A DNA stretch of 64,000 nucleotides from JBBSJZ01 sp041739875 (GTDB taxonomy: Bacteria > Planctomycetota > Planctomycetia > Pirellulales > Pirellulaceae): positions 5,257-69,256 of the forward strand of contig JBGSNA010000162.1 of assembly GCA_041739875.1 (NCBI GenBank). The letters run 5' to 3'. The translations under genes and the position numbers were made by a program. Positions 53,182 through 62,608 of this stretch are shown piece by piece (the stretch's first letter is position 1; the number at the start of each line of letters is the position of its first letter). The notes under the pieces were generated by a model. The model was not told the origin of the DNA and ran no database searches. It saw nothing but the letters and a program-made list of their open reading frames with translations.

Positions 53182-54480
53182 CTACTCGCCGCTCAAACGA
53201 CCGACGAGTGTTGCCGTCGCTTCATCAAGTAATTCCGTCAGCGCTGTCCTCGACTCGAAATTGATCAAGTCATCTGTTCGGCCCAGTTCCGCAGGTAACT
53301 TTTTCAATAAATCCGCAAACTCACTTTCGAGTCGTTCTCGCAACTCCGGGCTCTGTTTGAATTCATCAATGACCGCCATGACACTTTTCATTGCACCTTC
53401 ATCGGCGAATGAGTCGGCGTCTCGATCCGTCACCCGATCGTTTCGCTGCGGTGGAGTGGTCTTCATCCTCAACGTTTCCAGCCAAACTTGGCCACCGCCG
53501 TGATCGATCGCGACTGCGCGTAGTGACGATTCCATTGCCGCCGCACGACGCATCCAATTTGCATAATGTCGTGTTGATCCAGCCAGCCGAATCCGTGCCA
53601 CGAGTAATCGGTCATCGACAACACGCAACTGGTCGAATAACCAAGATTGGAATCGATCGACAAGCTCTTCTTCGTTCTCTAGCGAGGAGGCGTCGATGTG
53701 GCATGTTTCCCAACGAACGACGTCGAGCGTATGGAATGACATGTCGCAACGATCACGTGAATCGATGTCGACGATCAAACATCCCTTTGCACCCGACTCG
53801 CGAATATGGCGTCCTTGCACGTTGCCACTAAAAACGACTGGCGCGGCGCCATTGATTTGGTGTTCGCCGCGTTGGTGAACGTGTCCGAGTGCCCAGTATT
53901 GATAATCCTTGTCTGCTAAATGAGTCGCTGTGCACGGCGCGTAAGGCTCGTGCCCTTCGATGCCGCTCAAACTCGTGTGCAACAATCCGACATTAAAGAG
54001 ACCGCCAAGAGGTGCCGGGTAAGCCGCCACCATATCGTCTGTTTCTGCACGTTTGCGATACGAACGGCCGTGAACAGCGACGCCAATCTCCTCAAAGATT
54101 CGACAATCGACCTTCTTTTCGTCAAAAAGAATCTGGGAGCCATCGGGGTTCTTGGGAAGCGGCAGTGTGCTCGTCATCCTGTTCGCCGCATCATGATTGC
54201 CACGGATCACCGAAAGACGAATACCCGCTTTCACTAAGCGGCTAGCTTGTTTGACGAAGTACAGGCCCGTGTTCTGGTCGGTCCAATCGCCATCGTAAAG
54301 ATCACCCGCGATGACAACGAGATCGACTTCTCGCTCGATCGCCAAATCCACCATATTGGAAAGTGCGCGGCGGGATGCGTCCCGAATCTGTTGCACCGGA
54401 GCATCTTCATAGGCATCCAGTTTTTGCAGCGGACTATCTAAATGGATGTCCGCCGCGTGCAAAATACGTCGTACGTTCAA
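53182..54480 (-). CDS. YhaO-like DNA repair metallophosphoesterase (SbcD-like)
   Basis: 432 residues. The start is TTG at 54480, overlapping the AddA-like stop by four bases (TTGA). Metal motifs are HAADIHLD (D11, H13), VVIAGDLYDGD (about 57-65), RGNHDAAN (GNHD 94-97), LLHTSLSG and ALGHVHQRGEH. This is the calcineurin-like nuclease fold of Mre11/SbcD. It probably acts with the YhaN-like ATPase to cleave DNA ends or hairpins. An ATG is lacking near the start, so the TTG is chosen from overlap and homology. Confidence 0.93.
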   Translation of the reverse strand: MNVRRILHAADIHLDSPLQKLDAYEDAPVQQIRDASRRALSNMVDLAIEREVDLVVIAGDLYDGDWTDQNTGLYFVKQASRLVKAGIRLSVIRGNHDAANRMTSTLPLPKNPDGSQILFDEKKVDCRIFEEIGVAVHGRSYRKRAETDDMVAAYPAPLGGLFNVGLLHTSLSGIEGHEPYAPCTATHLADKDYQYWALGHVHQRGEHQINGAAPVVFSGNVQGRHIRESGAKGCLIVDIDSRDRCDMSFHTLDVVRWETCHIDASSLENEEELVDRFQSWLFDQLRVVDDRLLVARIRLAGSTRHYANWMRRAAAMESSLRAVAIDHGGGQVWLETLRMKTTPPQRNDRVTDRDADSFADEGAMKSVMAVIDEFKQSPELRERLESEFADLLKKLPAELGRTDDLINFESRTALTELLDEATATLVGRLSGE

Positions 54481-57173
54481 AGTCCCACCGTTCGATTGCG
54501 TCTTGGTACGGGAGGAAGCGGTTGTAGGTCGATTCGCTTTTGCGGTGCACTCTCAATTCCAGTACCAACATAATCGCTCGCACCAGTCCGGGCTCCCCAG
54601 TCCGGGTCCCCAATTTCGTAAAGCACGTTCTCGGGCAACTTCGGGTCTGCTTCAATTTCGAGCGCATGATAAATCAGTGACGCGGCTGTTTTCTTGTCGA
54701 ACTTTGAATTGGACTGTGGCGGCATAACAATATGCAAAGCTTGTCTCGCTCGAGTCATCGCGACGTAAAGTAAACAGAGCGATTCCGTGATCTCACTTGC
54801 CGCTTGGCGACCAAACGCTTCTTGCCAACTCGCTGGTAAGAAATGCCATGACTTACTCGACATGTATCGCGAAAGCGCACGAGGCGGATCGCTGGCTCGA
54901 GGTCGATCAGCAATGCATCCACCGCTTTGGCGTGTCAATGCAGCATCCAATTCCGGTAACACGACCGCGTCGAACTCGAGTCCCTTGGCTTGGTGTACCG
55001 TCATCACTCGGATTTTAGCAGCTTGCGGCCTTTCGACTCGTTTTTCACGAACCAAACGAACAAAATCCCGAAGTCGAGTCCAGCCTTTCAGCTCATAGTC
55101 GAGTGCTAGTTGAGTGAGTTGGCGAAGTCGAAGTGTGTCATGATCGGTGGCCGCCGGAGTCATTGACGTGCCGTACTTGGAAAGCGTTGTTGATAATCCA
55201 TCGCTCTCGATATGGCGGCGGATGGTTTGCGCGAGTTGCGTGGACGACTGGGAACGGTTTGAATCCAAAAAATCGATCAGTGGTGTATGTCGTAAATGAA
55301 AGTGCCACCGTCCATCGCCGGGATGCTCTGCCAGCATGAGAGCCGATAGCAAGACCTCAACTGCCGCCGAGTCGGTTAACGGATTGCCCCCTTCTTGGCT
55401 GGCACTTAGATCGTCGTGAGACAAATAGTAAATCAGCTCCGCGACCGCAGCATTCGTGCGCGTCAATACACCAATCGTTCGTTCTGGATATCGACGGTGG
55501 ATTCGCTCAATCACTTTTGCTGCTGTTTCAAAACAACGAGACTTTGCGGAAACTTTCGGGCCGTCTTGCTCATCGGCATCATCTGCAGGAGCGGAGGTTT
55601 CAATGCGAACATATCCAGGCAAGTCGGTCTTAGCCGTTGTGTGAACGGGGAATTGCTCCGCAAAGTGTCGCACTGATTGTGCTTCGTAAACGGACTTCTC
55701 GGACGGATCATCGTCTGGTGCATCCGTCACGATCGAATGCCTTGCAAGGCCTTGGAATGTACGAGTGACGACGTCGAGAACGACCGGGCTGCTACGGAAG
55801 CTGACGTTCTGTTGGACCTCTTCAACCCCTTCGATTTCTTCGGCGACCGTATTGAATATTTCTGCAACACCGCCTCGCCATCCGTAGATCGCCTGTTTCG
55901 TATCACCGACACAAAAGAACGAATTGCTGATTTTGTCGACTGAGCTGGAGCTCTGCACCCGTGTCGCACTTCGACGAGCAAAGTAGCGAAGCACGGACCA
56001 CTGGACAGGCGAAGTGTCTTGGAACTCGTCAAGCAACACATGGTCAATCGAGCCATCCATACGACTCGAAAGCGTCTCATCATCCAGTCGCGTAAACGTG
56101 CTGGCCAAGCGAATGGCAATGTCATCAAATGCGAGAGCGCGTGCCGTTTGACGCAAATGTTGCAAGTAATAGTCATAGGACTGCAACACGTTTCCGGTGG
56201 CTTGGTTTTGTGCACGCAACAGCGACAAGACTTCCGTTTTGACAGCTCGATACGCGACGTCAAATGCTTCGTCCAAGCCGGCGGGTAACTTCGAGCGACC
56301 GAACTTGATTTCCTCACCCGTTCGCATCGACCGCACATAGTTGATCAACAGCGTGTCTTGCTCAAGTTGGTTGACCTGACGTGACTGCAACGCATCACCG
56401 AACAGTTGCAGCTTCGCTAAGACGGTTTTTTGCGGCGCTTCGGCCTGCAGGAAATGCCCAGCGGCCCGTGTGATTTCATGCGACTCGGGCGAAGATGGTA
56501 CGTTCAATTTGTCCCATGCATCTGGATCGCATTGTCGTTGTTGATTGTATGCGACGTTGACAACCGTCAATACTTCGCGAGCAATCGAGCGTTGGACTTC
56601 TCCTTTACCGAGCATTGACAACAACGCGGTGATTTCTGATTGTTCGAGGCCAACGATTAAAGCGTCAACAGCTTGTTCGCGAGTCCATGTGTCTTCAATA
56701 TCGTCAAGCAATCGCCACGCCGGAGGTAAGTTCAACTCGAATGGGAACGAGCGTGCCAATTGAGAGAACAAGCTATCGAGCGTGCAAACTCTCAGGCGAT
56801 GAATGTTTTGCATTAGCCGACGGAGTAGTTTCAAACAAGCACTACGCGGTAGAGACGGAAGATTGACCTGATCTCTTAGTCGCTCGAGCGCCTCGTCGTT
56901 GGCAGGGTCCGCCGCCTGGGCCAATGTCAGTAGCACGCGTTGAAGAATCTCGCTTGCTGCCTTGCGGGTGAAGGTCGTCGCGAGAACGGATTCCGGCGCA
57001 GCGCCCTGGAACAAGATCCGCAAAAGTCTCGCCGTCAGCTGGTAGGTTTTCCCGGTCCCAGCCGATGCGCGAACGAGCGTTGGACGGAGCTTGCCGAGTT
57101 GCTGGAGTTGTGCGATCGTCTCGGAATCGTCGAACGGGGTCGATAACTCAAGGTTGTTTGTGGTCACGTTCAT
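54477..57173 (-). CDS. AddA-like UvrD-family helicase without a nuclease domain
   Basis: 898 residues. Walker A VRASAGTGKTYQLTARLL (near 36-43), FTRKAASEIL, DDIAIRL with LLDEFQDTSPVQW (Walker B and motif II), FFCVGDTKQAIYGWRGG, RVMTVHQAKGLEFDAVVLPEL and LLYVAMTRARQALHIV. Full AddA proteins are about 1200 residues with a C-terminal PD-(D/E)XK nuclease; here the protein ends about 100 residues after the last helicase motif, so it has helicase activity only. Its start overlaps the end of the AddB-like gene by four bases. It probably unwinds DNA from double-strand breaks for recombination. Confidence 0.9.
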   Translation of the reverse strand: MNVTTNNLELSTPFDDSETIAQLQQLGKLRPTLVRASAGTGKTYQLTARLLRILFQGAAPESVLATTFTRKAASEILQRVLLTLAQAADPANDEALERLRDQVNLPSLPRSACLKLLRRLMQNIHRLRVCTLDSLFSQLARSFPFELNLPPAWRLLDDIEDTWTREQAVDALIVGLEQSEITALLSMLGKGEVQRSIAREVLTVVNVAYNQQRQCDPDAWDKLNVPSSPESHEITRAAGHFLQAEAPQKTVLAKLQLFGDALQSRQVNQLEQDTLLINYVRSMRTGEEIKFGRSKLPAGLDEAFDVAYRAVKTEVLSLLRAQNQATGNVLQSYDYYLQHLRQTARALAFDDIAIRLASTFTRLDDETLSSRMDGSIDHVLLDEFQDTSPVQWSVLRYFARRSATRVQSSSSVDKISNSFFCVGDTKQAIYGWRGGVAEIFNTVAEEIEGVEEVQQNVSFRSSPVVLDVVTRTFQGLARHSIVTDAPDDDPSEKSVYEAQSVRHFAEQFPVHTTAKTDLPGYVRIETSAPADDADEQDGPKVSAKSRCFETAAKVIERIHRRYPERTIGVLTRTNAAVAELIYYLSHDDLSASQEGGNPLTDSAAVEVLLSALMLAEHPGDGRWHFHLRHTPLIDFLDSNRSQSSTQLAQTIRRHIESDGLSTTLSKYGTSMTPAATDHDTLRLRQLTQLALDYELKGWTRLRDFVRLVREKRVERPQAAKIRVMTVHQAKGLEFDAVVLPELDAALTRQSGGCIADRPRASDPPRALSRYMSSKSWHFLPASWQEAFGRQAASEITESLCLLYVAMTRARQALHIVMPPQSNSKFDKKTAASLIYHALEIEADPKLPENVLYEIGDPDWGARTGASDYVGTGIESAPQKRIDLQPLPPVPRRNRTVGL

Positions 57174-60010
57174 GCGCCTACCTCGTCACTAAGCATTGCA
57201 TCTTGCATGGAACGCTGTGCGATCCCAGTCTGTAAAATTGCCGCATAGTCGTCGAATTCAACACCGTTGGGCGATGGTTCAAAATGGCCGTTCAATACGC
57301 CGCGAACACATTCGACAATAATTTCATCGGCGCGATGCAGCAGTTCTGGTGCAAAGGATGCAATATTGATTCGTGTCTCCTCGTCCTTGCCACTCACATT
57401 GAAATAACCAAGTTCCACTTCATCAGGATTCGCCCCTAGACCCAAGAACGGAATCATCATGCGATACAAAGGCAATTGAAGATCAATCCACTGCACTTCG
57501 CCATGACGTTTGGCTAAGTGTTTCTTTTCAGGTTTGTAGCCGTGCGTTTTGTAGTCGAGGATCGCCCACCGCCCCGTTTGCGGATGGAAATCGATACGGT
57601 CAAATCTGCCGCGAAGCCCCATGACTTGCCCATCTACTGTGATGCCGGCGCCAGTCTTTTCGCTTACGGAGGCTTCCACTTTTTTGATTACCCAGCCATC
57701 AGCGATTCGTTCGGCTTGACGCTGGGCCACGATCTTAAGACGACGCTGGGCTTGGGCAATCTGTAAGCCCACAGCCGTCGCGGCCGATTCGCCAAACGTG
57801 TCCGCCGCGTAAGCATGCAGATGCTCAATCAGGCTGTCTTCAATTCGTTGGATGCTTGACTCATCTTTGTCGTTGGACATACCAAATCGTTCGACTGCCC
57901 CGTGCACAAGATCACCGAACTGATTCGCCGCGAGTTCTGAGGCCATATCGTCGATCGGACGCATTTTCAACACATGACGTAAATAGAACCGATAGGGGCA
58001 TGCTAGATAGTCTTTGAAAGCGGTCACACTCATGGTGTTGACGCGCACGGAACGATCCAGCTTCGGAATCGTGAGCGGTTGGTCGCGAGGCGCGTCGTCC
58101 CATGGATGCCACAACGGCGTTTTAAGTCGGACACCATCCAACAAGTTTCGGACATGTCGTGCACAGTCCCCGGGTTCTGTGGCTGCGATCAAACGGCTCG
58201 GTGGTGTTGGTGAGCCATCTGCGGAAGTCTTGCCAACAACGAAACGAACCGCTGAACGAGACTTCAGCATCAAATGCATCGCATAACAGTCGCGAGCGTA
58301 GCGACGTTCATTGTCACCCACACCAAGTTTCGTGCGAAGCGAGCCAGGCAAAAACGGATCACTTGTCACAGCACCTGGTACGAAAGGATGGTTCAAGCCA
58401 ACCACCATGAGCGCCGGAGCGTCATCGAGTGCCAAATCAAGCCAGCCGAGGATCTCGATGTCGTTAGGACGTGCGGATTCATTGATGCGGATTTCCGCTG
58501 ACCGACCAGCGATCATTTGCAGTGCACTCACCGCATCGACGTCGATATCTAACTTATTACTCAACTTGCCGTAACGAGTGAGTTGCCGCCGTATCGCTTG
58601 GTACGCCAGTTGAGTGCGATCGGCTGTGAGTTCGTCTGGTGAGTCGTCACATAATTCGCTCAGCAACCGATCGATGTGCTTGCACCACTGGGAAAGCGGC
58701 AAGTTCCCAGTTGAAAGTGGCTCAGTCCACTGGAGTAGGACGTCGCGTACTTTCTCGGCCAAAGCGAAGTGTCCTTTTGCGACAGGTGGAAGCGGTTTGT
58801 CCAGCGTGGCGGGATAGTGACTCGCCATCAACTCGTCAAAATTTTCGAGCCAACGATCCGACATCGCGAGTGTCTTGCTCGAGCTCAGCCGACGATTTAC
58901 CAGCTCGACGATGTCAGCATGACGAATGAGTGCTGCCAGCGCGGGCCAAGTTTTCCGCTGCAGAAACAGCGTCGTCAAATTCAGTAGTCGTCCAACGGCC
59001 GTGTGGGCGAGCGTCCAACCCGCGTTGCGATGGACGCTCAAGCCGCGTTGCCGTAATTCGATCTCGATCGGGCCAACTTGTGACTCATCGGTCACTCCGA
59101 TCGTGATCTGATCCGCGGAGAATCGATCGCCACAATCAGCTAGAAGTTCCGCCACAGCCAATGCTTGATCGAACATGTCTCCGGCTGGTACTAGATGTCG
59201 ATCTTCGATCGGCAAAACGTGATTGATCCAAGACTCCACCTTCAAGCTGCCGTACTCATTGAAACGCCGTGCCGCGCTTTCATCCCCTGAGACCAACGCG
59301 ATCCGCGGTGACGTGAGCGAACGCAGCATCGCGAGTACTGCATCGCTCAAATCGGAAGTGCCGATCAATACCACCGTCGAGTCGCAAACGCACCGCTTAT
59401 TTTTGACGGCCATCGCTCGCGAATGCGACGGATCGGCGAGACTGGCTTGCGCCAGCGTTGCGAGATATTCTATAAACAATTCGTCGAGCAGTCGCCAGCG
59501 TCTTCGGTCGTTTTCGTTCTCGGCCGCCAATGCAACCTCAGCAAACGTTACCCGCGATGACGCAAGTTCCTCATGCAGCCTCCGCAGGGTCGACGCAAGT
59601 TCAATCCATGGAGCTAGATCCGTTTCAGCGGACAACGCGGGAGACAGCGGTCGCAATCGATCTGGGGAAGACGTACGCAGGACATGGGCCCAAGCTAGGG
59701 TTTGCTCGAAATCGATCGCAAGGTTGTGTTCGTTTTTGTAAAGATATTCCGCGAGCGAGCCGACCGTAATGACTTTGGGTGGAAGAAGTTGCAAGTCATG
59801 CTCGGCTGCTTCCCACTGCAGCAGTGATTCGAAACGCCGCTTGGCATGGACTCCGGGCAAGGTGCAGATCAGTTTGCCAAGGTTGAGCTCTCCAGCCTTC
59901 GCGAATCGCTCCCGCAGCCACGCGACCGATTGAGCCAGCAAGGGGCTGTCACTCGAAAGAAAGATAGTTTGAACGTTCACTGCATGAACCTCCTTTGTTC
60001 GATCGCTCAT
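57170..60010 (-). CDS. AddB-like inactivated helicase with PD-(D/E)XK nuclease domain
   Basis: 946 residues. The N-terminal half looks like a degenerate helicase (FLSSDSPLLAQSVAWLRERF, with no Walker A lysine loop). The C-terminal nuclease domain starts after ACPYRFYLRHVLKM and has RFDRIDFHPQTGRWAILDYKT (catalytic Asp, Asp-x-Lys, near 800-830) and IDLQLPLYRMM (the Gln-x-x-x-Tyr of RecB nucleases). Typical AddB proteins end with three more cysteines for an Fe-S cluster; I see none clustered there. It is the first gene of the operon addB-addA-yhaO-yhaN and begins the processing of DNA ends. Confidence 0.87.
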   Translation of the reverse strand: MSDRTKEVHAVNVQTIFLSSDSPLLAQSVAWLRERFAKAGELNLGKLICTLPGVHAKRRFESLLQWEAAEHDLQLLPPKVITVGSLAEYLYKNEHNLAIDFEQTLAWAHVLRTSSPDRLRPLSPALSAETDLAPWIELASTLRRLHEELASSRVTFAEVALAAENENDRRRWRLLDELFIEYLATLAQASLADPSHSRAMAVKNKRCVCDSTVVLIGTSDLSDAVLAMLRSLTSPRIALVSGDESAARRFNEYGSLKVESWINHVLPIEDRHLVPAGDMFDQALAVAELLADCGDRFSADQITIGVTDESQVGPIEIELRQRGLSVHRNAGWTLAHTAVGRLLNLTTLFLQRKTWPALAALIRHADIVELVNRRLSSSKTLAMSDRWLENFDELMASHYPATLDKPLPPVAKGHFALAEKVRDVLLQWTEPLSTGNLPLSQWCKHIDRLLSELCDDSPDELTADRTQLAYQAIRRQLTRYGKLSNKLDIDVDAVSALQMIAGRSAEIRINESARPNDIEILGWLDLALDDAPALMVVGLNHPFVPGAVTSDPFLPGSLRTKLGVGDNERRYARDCYAMHLMLKSRSAVRFVVGKTSADGSPTPPSRLIAATEPGDCARHVRNLLDGVRLKTPLWHPWDDAPRDQPLTIPKLDRSVRVNTMSVTAFKDYLACPYRFYLRHVLKMRPIDDMASELAANQFGDLVHGAVERFGMSNDKDESSIQRIEDSLIEHLHAYAADTFGESAATAVGLQIAQAQRRLKIVAQRQAERIADGWVIKKVEASVSEKTGAGITVDGQVMGLRGRFDRIDFHPQTGRWAILDYKTHGYKPEKKHLAKRHGEVQWIDLQLPLYRMMIPFLGLGANPDEVELGYFNVSGKDEETRINIASFAPELLHRADEIIVECVRGVLNGHFEPSPNGVEFDDYAAILQTGIAQRSMQDAMLSDEVGA

Positions 60011-60286
60011 TTTCCATCCCCGAGTTGTGCTCGCTCTAAATAGATTCAGTATCGCCTATCGATTTGACACGTATGGTCAATCCGTGCAACCGCCAGCAAA
60101 AAGAATTCCGGCGGTAACTCAGAATTCTCGTGATTTGCAGCAAAAAGGTGTGCTTGCCCCAGTTTTCCGCTAGACGCAAAAACTGTTCACGAGCAAAGTT
60201 GCCGACCTGCCAGATGCTAAACTGCGGACTCGGTAGAATCGCCGTATTGAAACTGCACTGGCCGACACATCAAGAGACTCCGATTC
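60011..60286. promoter_or_regulatory. Divergent intergenic region between addB-like gene and esterase gene
   Basis: 276 bp with promoters expected in both directions. A weak 6-bp stem ACCGCC/GGCGGT near 60089-60116 is visible. No promoter boxes were assigned. Confidence 0.35.
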
Positions 60287-61294
60287 ATGATTAAGTTCTA
60301 CGCACTTTTCGCTTTGATTTTTGCATCCAGCGGATTGGCTCAAGAGGCAGCTAGCACTCGGACATCATCGGATGGGCCGTTTCTTCCTGGGCCCGCAATG
60401 GAAGGCGGAATCGTGCTTCCACTTTATCCAGACGGGTCGCCGATGCTCAATCAAAAACGTGTTCACGAAGCCGAACAGTACAATACGACGGGGCACTCAG
60501 CCAGCAAGTTGCTCAACACCCTGAATATTCATAACCCGTCAATTGAAGTCCATTTGGCAAAAGAGCGAACTAAAAACGGTGCCGCAGTGATCGTTGCTCC
60601 CGGCGGCGGACACAAAATTCTCTGGGTTGGCCCAGAAGGCTACGATACGGTGCCGTTCTTTGCCGAGTACGGAGTGTCAACGATCGTTCTTCGCAATCGA
60701 CTTCGCGTTGACGGTTATGAACCGACCACGGACGCCGTCAATGACGCGTTCCAAGCAATTCGAATTGTGCGTGCCCACGCCAGCGAATGGAATCTGGATC
60801 CTAACAAAATCGGTATCGTCGGCTTCTCGGCTGGTGCTGAACTCGCGGCACCGGCTGCGTTGTTTTTTGATGAGTTTAACCACAACCATTCGAGTGACTC
60901 TGATCCGCTTGCAAACGTATCTGCAAGGCCCGATTTTATCGGTTTGGTTTATCCTGGACCCACCCCGTTTACTCGTGAGCCGGCGACTGTGATTCCGGCG
61001 AACGTTCCACCAAGCTTCCTTGTGTGTGCAGGCTCCGGTGATAAGGTGCATGCAATTTGGGCGGACGAATATTTTTCACCCATGTTGAATGCGGGTGTAC
61101 CGAATTTGGAGATGCACATTTACGGACGCGGCGGCCATGGCGGCTCGATCGGTGAGCGCGACGGAATCCCGTTTGGCAAATGGCCAGCGCGTTTCATCGA
61201 TTGGATTGATGACCTCGGATTCCTCGACGCACCCGGTGTCCCCACCCAAGCCGCTCAAGAAGTCGCTGCGTTCGAGAAAAAGAAGTCGAAATGA
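60287..61294 (+). CDS. Secreted alpha/beta hydrolase (acetyl-esterase-like)
   Basis: 335 residues. A signal peptide is clear (MIKFYALFALIFASSGLAQ). The hydrolase fold has an oxyanion segment VIVAPGGGHKI, the nucleophile elbow VGFSAGAEL (Ser), an Asp in CAGSGDKVHAIW and a His in GRGGHGGSIGE. It belongs with carbohydrate/xylan acetylesterase-like enzymes that act on polysaccharides outside the cytoplasm. The stop overlaps the start of the LarA-like gene by four bases (ATGA), so the two are translationally coupled. Confidence 0.88.
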   Translation: MIKFYALFALIFASSGLAQEAASTRTSSDGPFLPGPAMEGGIVLPLYPDGSPMLNQKRVHEAEQYNTTGHSASKLLNTLNIHNPSIEVHLAKERTKNGAAVIVAPGGGHKILWVGPEGYDTVPFFAEYGVSTIVLRNRLRVDGYEPTTDAVNDAFQAIRIVRAHASEWNLDPNKIGIVGFSAGAELAAPAALFFDEFNHNHSSDSDPLANVSARPDFIGLVYPGPTPFTREPATVIPANVPPSFLVCAGSGDKVHAIWADEYFSPMLNAGVPNLEMHIYGRGGHGGSIGERDGIPFGKWPARFIDWIDDLGFLDAPGVPTQAAQEVAAFEKKKSK

Positions 61295-62550
61295 GCGACC
61301 TGCCAAAACTCATTCAAGTCCGCCAAGGCTTTGTTCCTACGGTCCCAGTCGATATCATCGCGACGGTTGCTGAGGAATTCACTAAGTTGCGTGATCGTGT
61401 CCAACCAGGGCAACGGATTGCTGTTGGCGTGGGCAGTCGCGGTATCACGAATTTGGCTGAGATAGTCGGATGCGTGATCGAGCAACTGCGAACGATCGGC
61501 GCTGAACCGTTTATCATTCCAGCGATGGGCAGCCACGGCGGTGCGACGCCCGAAGGCCAACGTGATCTGCTCGAAGGCTATGGTGTGACCGAAGCGACGA
61601 TGGGCGTGCCAATTCGCGATTCGTTGGATGTTCGCCAGGTTGGCGTGACGTCGGATGGAGTGTCCGTTTTCTGTAGCACCGAAGCACTTTCCGCAGATGG
61701 CATTCTGCTCGTCAATCGTGTGAAGCCTCACACCGATTTTTTTGGAACGCTCGGGAGCGGTTTGCTGAAAATGTGTGTCATTGGTCTTGGTAAACGTACC
61801 GGGGCCACGGCAATGCATCTTGCGGCAACTCAGTTCGGATATGAGCGAGTCATTCGGGCGATGGCCGCGATCTTGATCGATAACGCTCCCGTCATCGGTG
61901 GACTCGCTATCCTGGAAAACCAATTTCACGATACGGCACGACTGGTTGTGGTCCCACGCGAAGTGATGGCTACCGCCGAGAATCAATTGCTCGACGAATC
62001 GAAATTGTTGATGCCATCGTTGCCGTTTGATGAGATTGATCTGTTGATCATCGATGCGATCGGAAAAAACATCAGTGGTGCCGGGATGGACCCCAACGTC
62101 ATCAATCGCAGCATTCACGGTTACAGTAGTCTGCCACAACGCAACGATCGTCCAGCACCATTTATTCGCCGCATCTTCGTTCGAGGTCTAACAACTCAAA
62201 CACACGGCAACGCAATCGGAATTGGGATGGCGGATGCCACCACCAAGCGTTTGGTCGATGAAATGGATGCACGCGTTACGAACATCAATTCGCTTACCGC
62301 GCTGACACCACAAAGCGCGAAGTTGCCCATCGCATTTGACAATGATCATGACGCGATCGTCGCGATGCTGGCGTCGTTGCCGCTGGACGATTCTCGCTCT
62401 GCGCGCGTCGTTCGTATTGCCGATACACTTTCGCTCGCTGAGATGGAGATCTCCGAGTCTCTGTGGGCAGAAGCCTCGGCATCCGCAGAACTAACTAGCA
62501 TTGGCGAGCTGAGAGAAATCGCCTTTAATGTTGACGGAAATCTTGCTTGA
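61291..62550 (+). CDS. LarA-like (DUF2088) nickel-pincer racemase/isomerase family protein
   Basis: 419 residues. It has AMGSHGGATPEGQ (H82), NRVKPHTDFFGTLGSGLLKM (H147, K160) and TGATAMHLA (H176). The spacing of these His/Lys residues is close to H108, H174, K184 and H200 of Lactobacillus plantarum LarA, where the lysine anchors the nickel-pincer cofactor. Related proteins racemise or epimerise 2-hydroxy acids, including sugar acids. No larB/larC/larE cofactor genes are visible in the window. Coupling to the secreted esterase suggests use of a sugar-derived hydroxy acid (inference). Confidence 0.82.
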   Translation: MSDLPKLIQVRQGFVPTVPVDIIATVAEEFTKLRDRVQPGQRIAVGVGSRGITNLAEIVGCVIEQLRTIGAEPFIIPAMGSHGGATPEGQRDLLEGYGVTEATMGVPIRDSLDVRQVGVTSDGVSVFCSTEALSADGILLVNRVKPHTDFFGTLGSGLLKMCVIGLGKRTGATAMHLAATQFGYERVIRAMAAILIDNAPVIGGLAILENQFHDTARLVVVPREVMATAENQLLDESKLLMPSLPFDEIDLLIIDAIGKNISGAGMDPNVINRSIHGYSSLPQRNDRPAPFIRRIFVRGLTTQTHGNAIGIGMADATTKRLVDEMDARVTNINSLTALTPQSAKLPIAFDNDHDAIVAMLASLPLDDSRSARVVRIADTLSLAEMEISESLWAEASASAELTSIGELREIAFNVDGNLA

Positions 62551-62608
62551 TCCATGCTTCAATCTGCGAAATTGAATTGCATCCGCACGACGCTTTGGGT
62601 TCGATCGT

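Noticed and set aside
49545..60010. Whether the four-gene nuclease/helicase operon is a new anti-phage defence system.
   Set aside because: Gene order and domains match known DNA repair sets (AddAB with SbcCD/YhaON); no defence-island neighbours, so repair is the simpler reading.
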